A stretch of 64,000 bases of DNA from JAGVWJ01 sp964588555. GTDB taxonomy: Archaea; Micrarchaeota; Micrarchaeia; Anstonellales; Bilamarchaeaceae. The stretch is from NCBI GenBank assembly GCA_964588555.1, contig CAZPPT010000003.1, positions 1-64,000 of the forward strand, written 5' to 3'. Below the pieces are notes generated by a model. It ran no database searches and was not told where the DNA came from. It saw only the letters and a list, made by a program, of their open reading frames with translations. Position numbers and translations under genes: made by a program. Shown piece after piece: positions 25,211-33,666 of the stretch (the stretch's first letter is position 1; the number at the start of each line of letters is the position of its first letter).

Positions 25211-25440
25211 GCGGTTATAGTCTACGAACCTTTTTTGGGTTGCTAAAAAGCTTCACCAAAAATTGGACAACGGTAGGATATGGGCTTCCCATCCTGCCTT
25301 TTTAGAAAAAAGGCAGCCCAAAACGTGTTTCTATGTTTTCGGGCCCGCCCTTTAACGAAACTGTTTTGCGCGCTTTTCCTAAAAGCGCAAGGGCGAAACG
25401 GAAAGAGCCTAAGAATCGGGTTCAATTCCCGATAACCGCA
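25211..25440 (+). tRNA. tRNA-Gly(CCC) with D-loop and 37/38 introns
   Basis: Acceptor GCGGTTA pairs with TAACCGC; A73 is 25440. Anticodon stem TGGGC/GCCTA closes TTCCCA-A, anticodon CCC (25288-25290). The 37/38 intron (25292-25405, 114 nt) fits a canonical splice motif: TTCC/GGAA central helix with bulges CAT and AGA. D-stem GTCT/GGAT is interrupted by about 45 nt (25226-25270), where GTCT/GGAC can form the alternative splicing helix. T-arm is TCGGG-TTCAATT-CCCGA. The mature length is about 71. A TATTTATTT box lies about 18 nt upstream. Confidence 0.87.
25294..25324 (-). repeat. Shared tRNA-intron hairpin element, inverted copy in tRNA-Gly
   Basis: On the minus strand this reads GTTTTGGG, then a CTGCCTTTTT hairpin arm and its partner AAAAAGGCAG. 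It matches the elements in the tRNA-Leu and tRNA-Arg introns in order and spacing, but is inverted relative to its host tRNA. Confidence 0.7.
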
Positions 25441-25467
25441 TTATTTCCCTCCCCCCTGCTTAAAATT

Positions 25468-25815
25468 TCAGAAATCCTCCTTTACATCTTTGGGAATCGA
25501 GAGCTCTTCACCTTTTTTGATATTTCGTAATGCAACATCTGCTCTTTTTTTAAAGTCGGGGTAAACGTTTGGTTTTTGCGACCGATTTACATGTCTCTCC
25601 GGCTCGGGATAATAAATAATTTCCCCATTTTGAGTATGTGTAAAATAGTTTCTTTCATACTCTGATAATTTTTCATATTCGGTATCCGTTAGTATTTTTG
25701 TATTCCATTTTATTACGATATCTCCTTTTCTGAAATTCCTCTTAGCGTATACCCCTAACCCATCGGGAAACTGTTTAATTTTTGATTCCCGTACCTCAAC
25801 ACCTTCAAATTCCAT
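25468..25815 (-). CDS. SET domain protein
   Basis: 115 residues, almost exactly one SET domain. GLGVYAKRNFRKGDIVIKW is the N-SET motif, RHVNRSQKPNV stands where NHSxxPN normally binds S-adenosylmethionine, and ALRNIKKGEELSI is the C-SET motif. SET enzymes methylate lysines of proteins; archaeal targets are mostly unknown. The final Tyr-containing DY motif is missing (SIPKDV), so activity is uncertain. ATG 25815 is chosen over TTG 25821. Confidence 0.82.
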   Translation of the reverse strand: MEFEGVEVRESKIKQFPDGLGVYAKRNFRKGDIVIKWNTKILTDTEYEKLSEYERNYFTHTQNGEIIYYPEPERHVNRSQKPNVYPDFKKRADVALRNIKKGEELSIPKDVKEDF

Positions 25816-25847
25816 AACCAATTATATATGCACTTTTTAATTTATGC

Positions 25848-26339
25848 ATGATCAACCCCTGTTCGTTATGTTCTGCAACCTGCTGCAAGACCTACCTTAT
25901 AAACGTCACTTCTTTTGACATAGTGCGCATCAGCAAATACACAAAAAAAGAGCCGCGTGAATTTGCCATGCTTCACCCCTTAAAAACGCTCAATTACGAT
26001 CCAGACCTGGTTCTGGATACGACTGACGGATGTGGATCATACCTACTTGGGCTTAAGTCACACCCATGCATTTTCTTGGGAAAAGATGACTTGTGCACCA
26101 TTTATGGATCAGCGCCGCTTTCCTGTCGAAGATACCCATATACGTTATCAGATAAGATAAACACGCGCTTTTGCCCGCTTCCTTCGCAGCTTCTATTTAG
26201 GGTGAAAGGAGCGGACATCGCATCTTCATCACTTGTCAGCGAACTAATTAGGTATAAGTCAATCGTTAAGGAATGGAATAAAAAATTAGGGAAAGAATCG
26301 GAATGCCTTGATTTTTTAGTTAATAATGCAGCACTTTGA
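25848..26339 (+). CDS. YkgJ family cysteine-cluster protein
   Basis: 163 residues. The N-terminal CSLCSATCCKTY and later CIF-x-x-KDDLCTIYG-x-x-PLSCRRYP form the conserved cysteine set of the YkgJ family, which probably binds zinc or an Fe-S cluster. The biological role is not known. It is divergent from the SET gene and ends where the DtxR regulator gene ends on the other strand (26339/26340). Confidence 0.88.
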   Translation: MINPCSLCSATCCKTYLINVTSFDIVRISKYTKKEPREFAMLHPLKTLNYDPDLVLDTTDGCGSYLLGLKSHPCIFLGKDDLCTIYGSAPLSCRRYPYTLSDKINTRFCPLPSQLLFRVKGADIASSSLVSELIRYKSIVKEWNKKLGKESECLDFLVNNAAL

Positions 26340-26735
26340 TCACTTCTCTATACGTGTCCCATGAGGGTCCTTTTTTGGCTTTCCAAGAAATGAGTACAGC
26401 CGTTCCACCAGTTCATCGCTTGCTGCATGCTCAAGTATGCACGCCTCTTCATGGATTTTTTCCTTGTCCATCCGTAACACGTCGTGGAGAAACGTCTCTA
26501 TAACCCGATGCCTGAAATGCATCCTTCGTGCAACTAGGATCCCTTTTTTTGTCAAGTTAATGGGACCGTATTTTTCCATGGAGACATACTTATCCCGGAT
26601 AAGTTTGTGGAGCGTTGCCGCCACCGTATTTCGTGAAAGCCTAAGCGTGCGCGCAATATCAATGGATCGTACTCCTTTCCCCCCGTCAAGCTTGTGTATC
26701 AGCCTGCAATATTCCTCTATTGTCTTGTCCCGCAT
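26340..26735 (-). CDS. DtxR/MntR-type metal-dependent regulator
   Basis: 131 residues. A winged helix (VRSIDIARTLRLSRNTVAATLHKLIRDKYVSME) is followed by the metal-binding and dimerisation domain with RHRVIETFLHDVL and EEACILEHAASDELVERL, the His/Glu residues that bind Mn or Fe. The C-terminal SH3-like domain of DtxR is absent, as in MntR. It is the fourth gene of the ABC transporter operon and probably represses it through the palindrome at 29166-29185 (inference). Confidence 0.93.
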   Translation of the reverse strand: MRDKTIEEYCRLIHKLDGGKGVRSIDIARTLRLSRNTVAATLHKLIRDKYVSMEKYGPINLTKKGILVARRMHFRHRVIETFLHDVLRMDKEKIHEEACILEHAASDELVERLYSFLGKPKKDPHGTRIEK

Positions 26736-26749
26736 CGTATTCCCATTTC

Positions 26750-27556
26750 CTATTCGCCACGTATTTTTTTATATCCGGCACTCAATGCAAAAATTGCAAT
26801 GGAGGTCATTACGATTGCACCTCCGGACGCAACATCAAACCAGAATGACGCAAACAGCCCGATAAGTACTGAGATAAGGCCGAACACCGCGCTTATAATA
26901 AGCGTTCCGCGGAACGACCGCGAAATCTGGAGCGCCGCTGCCGGCGGTATGATAAGAAAGGACGAAATAAGGAGTATCCCAACGATCCGGATTGAAATTA
27001 CGACCACAATTGCGGTCAGTATTGTCAAAAGCGTCGTGAGCCGCCTTACCGGTACGCCGGAGACCCTTGCCGATACCTCGTCAAAGGAGATGTACATAAG
27101 TTCCTTATGGTAAAAGACCAGGAGGAGGAGTACAGCTATGCCAAGCGTCACTGCAAGAAGCACGTCTTCCTCAGTTATGGAAACAATGTTCCCAAAAAGA
27201 AAATAGTGGAGGTCAACAGAGAACCCGTGTGCAAGGCTGATGAGGATCACCCCAAGCGCAAGCGCAAACGAGAATACGATCCCAATCGACACGTCGCCAT
27301 AAATACGTGTCCATTCGCGCAACTTGACAATCCCGAATGCCGCGACGACCGAGAATAAAAGTGCAACGCCAAACGGCAGGATGTTCAAAAAGAGCCCAAG
27401 CGCAACACCGCCAAATGCGATGTGGCTAAACCCGTCCCCGATAAGCGCCATCCGCTTAAGGATCAAGAATACGCCAAGAAGGGCACAGGTTACTGCCACA
27501 ATTGATCCCGCAAGGATCGCCCGCTGCATAAACTCATATTCAAGTATTTCAAGCAT
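26750..27556 (-). CDS. Zn/Mn ABC transporter permease (ABC-3 family)
   Basis: 268 residues with about eight hydrophobic segments. LKRMALIGDGFSHIAFGGVALG is the family signature early on, and IRIVGILLISSFLIIPPAAALQ is the conserved later stretch. It forms the membrane channel for zinc or manganese uptake with the upstream ATPase and lipoprotein. Its start is adjacent to the ATPase stop (27556/27557). Confidence 0.95.
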   Translation of the reverse strand: MLEILEYEFMQRAILAGSIVAVTCALLGVFLILKRMALIGDGFSHIAFGGVALGLFLNILPFGVALLFSVVAAFGIVKLREWTRIYGDVSIGIVFSFALALGVILISLAHGFSVDLHYFLFGNIVSITEEDVLLAVTLGIAVLLLLVFYHKELMYISFDEVSARVSGVPVRRLTTLLTILTAIVVVISIRIVGILLISSFLIIPPAAALQISRSFRGTLIISAVFGLISVLIGLFASFWFDVASGGAIVMTSIAIFALSAGYKKIRGE

Positions 27557-28279
27557 CTAAACACGCTCTGTAATCTCCCACATTTTTTTCCTGTCAAGCT
27601 TTTTTGCATCCCCGTCAAACTGTGTCGTCCTATTAAGGATTATGACCCGTTTTACGTGCTGAAATATTTGCCCTATGTCGTGCGTTATGAGCACGATTGT
27701 CATGTTGCGTTCTTCATTTAATTTCTGAAGCAGATCATAAAATGCATGCTGTGAATTATAGTCCATCGCCGCAGTCGGCTCATCAAGAAACAATATTTCC
27801 GCATCGCTTGCAATTGTCTTTGCAAGGAATACCTTTTGGCGTTGGCCGCCTGAAAGTGTGCCCAGCCGCTTGTCCTTTAGCCCTTCAATGCCGATCACCC
27901 TAAGCGCGTTTTCCACGGCAGCATGGTCCGATTTGTCAAACAGTTTCAGGAGCCCCCTTTTCTTCGAAAGCCTTCCCATAAGTATCACTTCCATTACCGT
28001 TGCAGGGAACTTAAAATCAAACTCCTCGAGGGTCTGTTGTATATACCCAACCTTTTGCCACTCCATAAATTGCCCCACTGGCGTTCCAAGTACCTGTATT
28101 TTCCCCTTTTGGATAGGGAGAAGCCCGAGCGCCAGTTTCATAAGGGTAGTCTTGCCGGCACCATTATGCCCAAGGAGCGCGACAAACTCGCCTTTTTTTA
28201 TGGTAATGTCTATCTTTTCAAGAACCGTGTGCTCCCCGTACGAATACGAGACTTCCTTAAATGAAACCGCATTATCCAC
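27557..28279 (-). CDS. Zn/Mn ABC transporter ATP-binding protein
   Basis: 240 residues. Walker A GHNGAGKTT, Q-loop YIQQTL, signature LSGGQRQK, Walker B EILFLDEP and switch His (ITHDIG) are all present. It powers the adjacent permease. GTG 28279 is chosen because it overlaps the upstream stop by 8 nt and follows GGGAGG; a longer frame upstream would run deep into the lipoprotein gene. Confidence 0.95.
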   Translation of the reverse strand: MDNAVSFKEVSYSYGEHTVLEKIDITIKKGEFVALLGHNGAGKTTLMKLALGLLPIQKGKIQVLGTPVGQFMEWQKVGYIQQTLEEFDFKFPATVMEVILMGRLSKKRGLLKLFDKSDHAAVENALRVIGIEGLKDKRLGTLSGGQRQKVFLAKTIASDAEILFLDEPTAAMDYNSQHAFYDLLQKLNEERNMTIVLITHDIGQIFQHVKRVIILNRTTQFDGDAKKLDRKKMWEITERV

Positions 28280-29162
28280 AGTCAAGCGCCTCCCTAAGCG
28301 TTTGTAAGTTTCGTTCCATAACTTCAATGTAACTGTCATTTTCCAGTTGTTCCGCGGCGTATGCTTCCATGGGGCTAAAAACAGCCGTTGTGCCGTTTAT
28401 TTCCCGTGCGACCGCTTCGGACAATTTGGGGGAAATGAAATCCTCAAAAAATATATGGCTTGCATTTACCCGTTTTGCCGCCTCTATGACGCCTGCCAGG
28501 TCTGCAAGGGAGACTTCCCCCTGGGGATCAAAGTTTTTTATAATTGGTACCTGGGTCAGGTTATATTGGTTTGCAAGATAGCCAAACGCCGCATGTGATA
28601 CGAACATCTCGCGGTGCCTGCATGTCCTTATCGTATCTTCGTATTTTCTGTCAAGCTCGTCAAGCTTTTGCATATAGCTTGTTTTTTTCCTCTCAACCCT
28701 TTCGGCCTTATCAGGATATTTTTCCGTGAGCGCCCCTGCAATATGTTCCACCTGGAGCTTTGCGTTTTTTGGGCTGAGCCACGTATGCGGGTCAATCGGC
28801 CCGAGCGTTTCATCATCTGGCTTAACTAACGGCACGGTCCTGCTTGCATCGACAACAAGCGGCTTTTTTGCCCCAAGGCCGCTTACGGTCTTCTCGGCCC
28901 ATATTTCAAAATGGCCACTTGTGTATACAAATACCTCGCTTTGTGAAAGCTTTACAATGTCTTGCGGTGTCGGTTCATATGCGTGTGCGTTAAGGCCAGG
29001 GGGCAGCATAAGCCATAGCTCAAATTCATCCTCATCAATCACGTTTGACACGAAGTCATGCACGGGATAGCTGCTCACTGCAATTATCGGTTTTTCCGAC
29101 TGTCCCTCGTTGGTGCATCCAAGAAGCAACATTACAATAAATACAAATGCGTAATTCTTCAT
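28272..29162 (-). CDS. Zinc/manganese-binding lipoprotein (ZnuA/TroA family)
   Basis: 296 residues. A lipobox-like LLLGC ends the signal peptide (Cys16). Metal ligands expected for cluster A-I proteins are visible: His in LNAHAYEP, His in DPHTWLSP, His in VSHAAFGYLA and Asp in FFEDFISP. A long His-rich loop typical of zinc-specific ZnuA is missing, so manganese or zinc are both possible. It is first in a four-gene operon, with its promoter covered by a perfect palindrome. Confidence 0.93.
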   Translation of the reverse strand: MKNYAFVFIVMLLLGCTNEGQSEKPIIAVSSYPVHDFVSNVIDEDEFELWLMLPPGLNAHAYEPTPQDIVKLSQSEVFVYTSGHFEIWAEKTVSGLGAKKPLVVDASRTVPLVKPDDETLGPIDPHTWLSPKNAKLQVEHIAGALTEKYPDKAERVERKKTSYMQKLDELDRKYEDTIRTCRHREMFVSHAAFGYLANQYNLTQVPIIKNFDPQGEVSLADLAGVIEAAKRVNASHIFFEDFISPKLSEAVAREINGTTAVFSPMEAYAAEQLENDSYIEVMERNLQTLREALDCG

Positions 29163-29165
29163 ATA

Positions 29166-29185
29166 ATGTTCTATATATAGAACAT
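29166..29185. promoter_or_regulatory. 20-nt perfect palindrome, probable metal-regulator operator
   Basis: ATGTTCTATA is followed immediately by its exact reverse complement TATAGAACAT. It sits 3 nt upstream of the lipoprotein ATG and overlaps the expected transcription start. A TTTATAAATG TATA-like box abuts it. The DtxR-type protein made from the same operon is the natural candidate to bind here. Confidence 0.75.
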
Positions 29186-29245
29186 TTATAAAACATGCTT
29201 ATGCTGCCCGCATAACTTTTTAATATTACCTTCCGATACTTTTCC

Positions 29246-30361
29246 ATGAATATAAGTTTCAACGGCTTTGAGGAAACAATGCATATGTCAGTTGGCGGAA
29301 ATACTGTCGAACAGTATCTTGTTGCCCTTGCAGTTTTCTTTGTTTCGGTCGCCATCCTGCGGATTTTTAAATTCGTCATCATCAATTCGCTTAAGTCCTA
29401 CGCTTCCCGTACAAAGAACGACATTGACGATCTTTTTGTACGGAGCCTTGACGTTATTGGATGGCTGTTTTATGGCATCCTTGCATTTCACATTTCGATC
29501 CAATTTCTGGCGGTTCCCGACGTTATCCGTACCATTTCTGAATTTTCCCTCCTTATTGCAGGCACGTACTATGCGGTTCGGATAATCCACCAGATAATCG
29601 ACTATGTTAAGCAAAAGCTCATTGCGGAACGAATGCACCAGTCAGAAGATGCGGATACATCAGTTATCGACCTTCTTGCAACAATTATAAAATATATTTT
29701 GTGGCTCATTGCAGCCCTTTTGATCCTCTCAAACGTGGGATATGACATTACTCCGATGATTGCAGGCCTTGGTATTGGCGGCATCGCAATTGCGTTTGCA
29801 CTCCAAAATGTGCTTACGGACGTATTTGCCTCGTTTTCCATCTATTTTGACAAGCCGTTTAGGAAGGGGGACTTCATAATCGTGGGCACCGATATGGGCG
29901 AAGTAAAGCGGGTCGGGATCAAGTCAACCCGCATCCAGGCGCTTCAGGGCCAGGAGATCATTATTTCAAATAAGGAACTTACCGAGGCACGTGTCCATAA
30001 TTACAAGCGGATGTACAAGCGCAGGATTGTTTTTGGGTTTGGCGTTGTTTACGATACTTCGCTTGCAAAACTGCAGGATATCATCCGTATCGTTACAGAC
30101 ATAATCAAGAAAGAGCAGCTTGCAGACCTCGACCGCGTCCACTTTAAGGCATTTGGCCCCTCAAGCCTTGATTTTGAGGTGGTCTATTTCGTAAAGACAA
30201 GCGATTTTAACAAATACATGGACACGCAGCAAAACATCAATTTTGCGATAAAGGAGCGCTTTGAAAAAGAAGGGATCGAAATGGCATACCCGACCCAGAC
30301 CCTGTATGTGAATGCGCCTTCCTTGGAAAAAATAACGGAAAAAGGCAAAAGAAAAAAATGA
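29246..30361 (+). CDS. MscS family mechanosensitive channel
   Basis: 371 residues. Four N-terminal membrane helices lead into the pore helix GLGIGGIAIAFALQNVLTDVFAS with its Gly/Ala packing pattern, then IYFDKPFRKGDFI and the beta domain. MscS channels release solutes on osmotic downshock. The basic tail (EKGKRKK) is short. TTTTAATATT lies about 28 nt before the ATG. It is divergent from the metal transporter operon. Confidence 0.96.
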   Translation: MNISFNGFEETMHMSVGGNTVEQYLVALAVFFVSVAILRIFKFVIINSLKSYASRTKNDIDDLFVRSLDVIGWLFYGILAFHISIQFLAVPDVIRTISEFSLLIAGTYYAVRIIHQIIDYVKQKLIAERMHQSEDADTSVIDLLATIIKYILWLIAALLILSNVGYDITPMIAGLGIGGIAIAFALQNVLTDVFASFSIYFDKPFRKGDFIIVGTDMGEVKRVGIKSTRIQALQGQEIIISNKELTEARVHNYKRMYKRRIVFGFGVVYDTSLAKLQDIIRIVTDIIKKEQLADLDRVHFKAFGPSSLDFEVVYFVKTSDFNKYMDTQQNINFAIKERFEKEGIEMAYPTQTLYVNAPSLEKITEKGKRKK

Positions 30362-30364
30362 GGT

Positions 30365-31723
30365 CTAATAACTGAGGCCCTTATACAGCGGGAATCCCTT
30401 TGCAAATTCCTTTACTTCATCCCGCACCGCGTGTATGTTCTTGTTCTGTTTGACTTCGGCCTTGAATTTCTCAATATACTCGCCCTTGGTTTTGTCTTCA
30501 GGCAGTTGGTATGGTTTTACCTCCTCAATTACGCGGTGGATCCACCCTGCAATGAGCTCCATATCCTGTTCCCTTAACCCGCGGGTCGTAACTGCCGGCG
30601 TCCCTAACCGTACGCCGCTTGGGTAAAACGGAGATGAAGGTTCCGCGGGTATCGTGTTTTTGTTAAGGGTAATATTTGCATGGTCAAGCGCCTCCTGTAC
30701 AAAAACGCCCCTTCCCTTCCCATAGGGTGTAAGGTCTATGAGGATCATATGGTTGTCCGTACCGTTTGTTACGATCTTTATGCCTCGCTTCATAAGCGCG
30801 TTGCCAAGTGCCTTTGCATTTTTTACGATTTGGTGCGCATATTCCTTGAATTCGGGCTCCATCGCCTCGCCAAGGGCAACCGCAATTGCCGCAGTCTGAT
30901 GGTCATGCGGCCCGCCCTGTAATCCAGGAAATACCGCCTTATCAACTTTGGTTGCAAGTTCGGGGTCTTTCTTAAGGCCGCGCTCCGTCACCATGATCAT
31001 CGCACCACGCGGCCCACGCAATGTCTTATGGGTTGTCGTCGTTACAATGTGCGCATGGGGCACCGGGCTTTTGTGTGCGCCCCCGACCACAAGGCCTGAA
31101 ATGTGGGCTATGTCTGCGGCAAAATACGCACCCACATCATCCGCAATCCTTGCAAACTCCTCAAAGGGAAATTCGCGTACATATGCGGTTGCGCCGCACC
31201 AAATCAGTTTTGGCTTATGTTCGCGCGCAAGCCGCCAGACCTCGTCAATATCGATAAAACCATCCGCCTTTACATGGTATGGGATGCTTTTGTAAAACAG
31301 TGCTGAAAAATTGACCTTCCACCCATGGGTAAGGTGCCCACCATCCGTAAGGTTTAACCCCATGACTGTGTCCCCGGGGCTACATGTTGCAAGGTATACC
31401 GCCATGTTTGCAGGGCTCCCGGAATACGGCTGCACGTTTGCATGAGGCACCCCAAAGAGTTTCTTTGCGCGTTCTATTGCAAGGCTTTCTGCCGCATCGG
31501 CGTTTTCGTTGCCACCATAATATCTTTTTTTGGGATACCCTTCAGAATATTTATTGGTAAAAACAGAGCCAAGTGCGTTAAGCACAGCAAGGCTTACGAC
31601 GTTTTCAGACGGGATAAGTTCAAGCCCCTCTTCCATGCGGGTGATCTCGCTTTGGATAATGTGCGAAACTTCGGGGTCTGCCCTTTTTATCGGTTCTTCA
31701 AAGAAATTTTCACGACTAGACAT
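30365..31723 (-). CDS. glyA: Serine hydroxymethyltransferase
   Basis: 452 residues. A PLP enzyme that interconverts serine and glycine using a one-carbon carrier. Conserved ELIPSENVVS, YSEGYPKKRYYGG, the PLP-lysine segment VTTTTHKTLRGPRG (Lys in THKT) and RLGTPAVTTRG are present. ATG 31723 follows GGGAGG by eight bases. Whether folate or a methanopterin is the cofactor cannot be read here. Confidence 0.98.
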   Translation of the reverse strand: MSSRENFFEEPIKRADPEVSHIIQSEITRMEEGLELIPSENVVSLAVLNALGSVFTNKYSEGYPKKRYYGGNENADAAESLAIERAKKLFGVPHANVQPYSGSPANMAVYLATCSPGDTVMGLNLTDGGHLTHGWKVNFSALFYKSIPYHVKADGFIDIDEVWRLAREHKPKLIWCGATAYVREFPFEEFARIADDVGAYFAADIAHISGLVVGGAHKSPVPHAHIVTTTTHKTLRGPRGAMIMVTERGLKKDPELATKVDKAVFPGLQGGPHDHQTAAIAVALGEAMEPEFKEYAHQIVKNAKALGNALMKRGIKIVTNGTDNHMILIDLTPYGKGRGVFVQEALDHANITLNKNTIPAEPSSPFYPSGVRLGTPAVTTRGLREQDMELIAGWIHRVIEEVKPYQLPEDKTKGEYIEKFKAEVKQNKNIHAVRDEVKEFAKGFPLYKGLSY

Positions 31724-31820
31724 ACATTCAACCTCCCAGCCTCTGACCAATTCTTTTCTCCAAGCTACTTGGGAGCCCAATCCTTTTAATCCTTTTTAGT
31801 CATCTATTAGTCGTGGTCAT

Positions 31821-33125
31821 ATGTTTACTGATATTGCCAGTATTTTTTCCAATGCCTTGACGGGACAGACCGTACGTGTGCGTGGTTGGGTATACCGCCA
31901 CCGCATTGGCGGGGGTGGAGAAATGGTCTTTGCCGTTCTTCGTGACCATTCCGGCATTATCCAAGCGACCATAAAAAAAGAGAATGTTGGTGAAAAAAGC
32001 TTCAAATGTGCAAGCGATGCATACGTTGAAAGCTCCGTCATCGTTTCTGGGAGCGTCAAGGAAGACAAGCGCGCTCCCGGCGGCTACGAAATTGCCGTCA
32101 ACTCATTTGAAACCGTTTGCCGCGGCGAGCCGTTCCCGGTTGCAAAGGACCTAAGCGAGGAATTCCTCCTTAATATTCGTCACTTGTGGATCAGAAGCCA
32201 AAAACTTACCAAAATCCTTCAGATTCGAAGTACTGTTATCGGTGCAATACATGATTTTTTCCGGTCCCGCGGGTATACCCTCTTTGATCCGCCAATCCTT
32301 TCGCCCAATGCGTGCGAAGGAAAGATGACCCTTTTTGAAGTGCAGTACTATAAGGAGAAGATGTACCTGACGCAGAGTTGGCAGCTCTATGCAGAGGCCG
32401 CAATTTTTGCACTTGGCAAGATATACGATGTTGCACCGACGTTTCGTGCGGAAAAAAGCCACACTTCGCGCCATCTCGCTGAATTTTGGATGGCCGAAAT
32501 GGAGGCTCCCTGGATGGAATTGCATGAAGTCGTACAGCTTGCAAAGGACGAACTTGCATTTATCCTCACACGCGTCCTTGAAAAACATGAAAAAGACCTT
32601 GTCTTTTTGGGCAGGGACGTTTCAAAACTAAAAACGGCACTATCAAAGCAGTTTCCCACCATCACGTACTCCGAAGCGCTCAAAATCCTTAAGGAAAAGG
32701 AAGGCATGGACGTTGAGTGGGGCAAGGATTTGCGAACGATTGAAGAAGAGGCGCTTATGAAGCATTTTGACACCCCGGTCGCAGTTACCAATTATCCCGT
32801 TGAGATCATGGCCTTCTACAAGCCGCGCGACCCAAATGATCCAAAGACTGCACTCTGTTTTGACATGCTTGCACCAGAAGGATATGGCGAAATCGTTGGC
32901 GGCTCGCAACGAAGCCTCGATGTTGATGACCTTGTTAAGCGGATTGAAAAAGAAGGCGGTAAGAAAGAAGACTATGGGTGGTATCTTGACTTGCGAAAAT
33001 ACGGGAGTGTTCCGCACAGCGGTTATGGCTTAGGGGTCGAACGCGTGGTACGTTGGATATGCGGCCTTGAAAACATAAAGGATACCATCGCGTTTCCGCG
33101 CACCATGAGTAGGTGGAGACCATAA
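31821..33125 (+). CDS. asnS: Asparaginyl-tRNA synthetase
   Basis: 434 residues. An N-terminal OB-fold anticodon domain (VRVRGWVYRHRIGG ... FAVLRDHSGIIQ) precedes a class IIb catalytic core: motif 2 FRAEKSHTSRHLAEFWMAEME and motif 3 GYGLGVERVVRW. CEGKMTLFEVQYY and LTQSWQLYAEA match AsnRS rather than AspRS. Because the OB domain is present, it is not the truncated AsnRS-like asparagine synthetase. A GNAT gene overlaps its stop by one base. Confidence 0.93.
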   Translation: MFTDIASIFSNALTGQTVRVRGWVYRHRIGGGGEMVFAVLRDHSGIIQATIKKENVGEKSFKCASDAYVESSVIVSGSVKEDKRAPGGYEIAVNSFETVCRGEPFPVAKDLSEEFLLNIRHLWIRSQKLTKILQIRSTVIGAIHDFFRSRGYTLFDPPILSPNACEGKMTLFEVQYYKEKMYLTQSWQLYAEAAIFALGKIYDVAPTFRAEKSHTSRHLAEFWMAEMEAPWMELHEVVQLAKDELAFILTRVLEKHEKDLVFLGRDVSKLKTALSKQFPTITYSEALKILKEKEGMDVEWGKDLRTIEEEALMKHFDTPVAVTNYPVEIMAFYKPRDPNDPKTALCFDMLAPEGYGEIVGGSQRSLDVDDLVKRIEKEGGKKEDYGWYLDLRKYGSVPHSGYGLGVERVVRWICGLENIKDTIAFPRTMSRWRP

Positions 33126-33661
33126 TGCATAAAATGGTTTTTAGCATATCATCAGGTATGGCCACCATCCGTCCAATCAGGAAAACTGATCGTGCAGAGG
33201 CATTCCTGGATTTTATTTCCGAATTGATCGATGAGGACACGTATCTTTTGGTCAATAAGAAACCGACCCTTAAGGAAGAGAGAATATGGCTTTCAAACAA
33301 GCGTACTGCAATAAAAGATAAAAAAGAAATCGCATTTACTGCGTGGGACGGCAGGATTCTTGCAGGGATCTGTGATGCAAAAAGAGGCCCCTTTAAACAA
33401 GGTGATAACGTCCTTTTGGGGATCGCCTTGCGAAAGAAATATCGCGGCCAAGGGTTAGGCGAAAAGCTTCTTCGTTTGACGATTGCTTCAGTCAAAAAAA
33501 TGTTTAAGCCGAAAAACATATGGCTTTCAGTCTATAGGGATAACGAGGTCGCACAACGCCTTTACAAAAAGGTTGGATTCCGTACCTTTGCCCGGCTTCC
33601 TGAATGGATAAAACACAAGGGCAGGTATTTAGATGAGCATTACATGATTCTTTCTAAGTGA
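33125..33661 (+). CDS. GNAT family N-acetyltransferase
   Basis: 178 residues. The acetyl-CoA-binding segment LRKKYRGQGLGEKLLRLTI and the late YRDNEVAQRLYKKVGFR are the GNAT A and B motifs. The acceptor is unknown; a protein N-terminus or small amine is possible. ATG 33125 overlaps the asnS stop (TAATG). The next gene follows at once, so all three may be one transcript. Confidence 0.9.
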   Translation: MHKMVFSISSGMATIRPIRKTDRAEAFLDFISELIDEDTYLLVNKKPTLKEERIWLSNKRTAIKDKKEIAFTAWDGRILAGICDAKRGPFKQGDNVLLGIALRKKYRGQGLGEKLLRLTIASVKKMFKPKNIWLSVYRDNEVAQRLYKKVGFRTFARLPEWIKHKGRYLDEHYMILSK

Positions 33662-33666
33662 TTTTG

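Noticed and set aside
31821..33125. AspRS or AsnRS-like asparagine synthetase
   Set aside because: The motif context fits AsnRS, and the OB anticodon domain is present, unlike the truncated synthetase.
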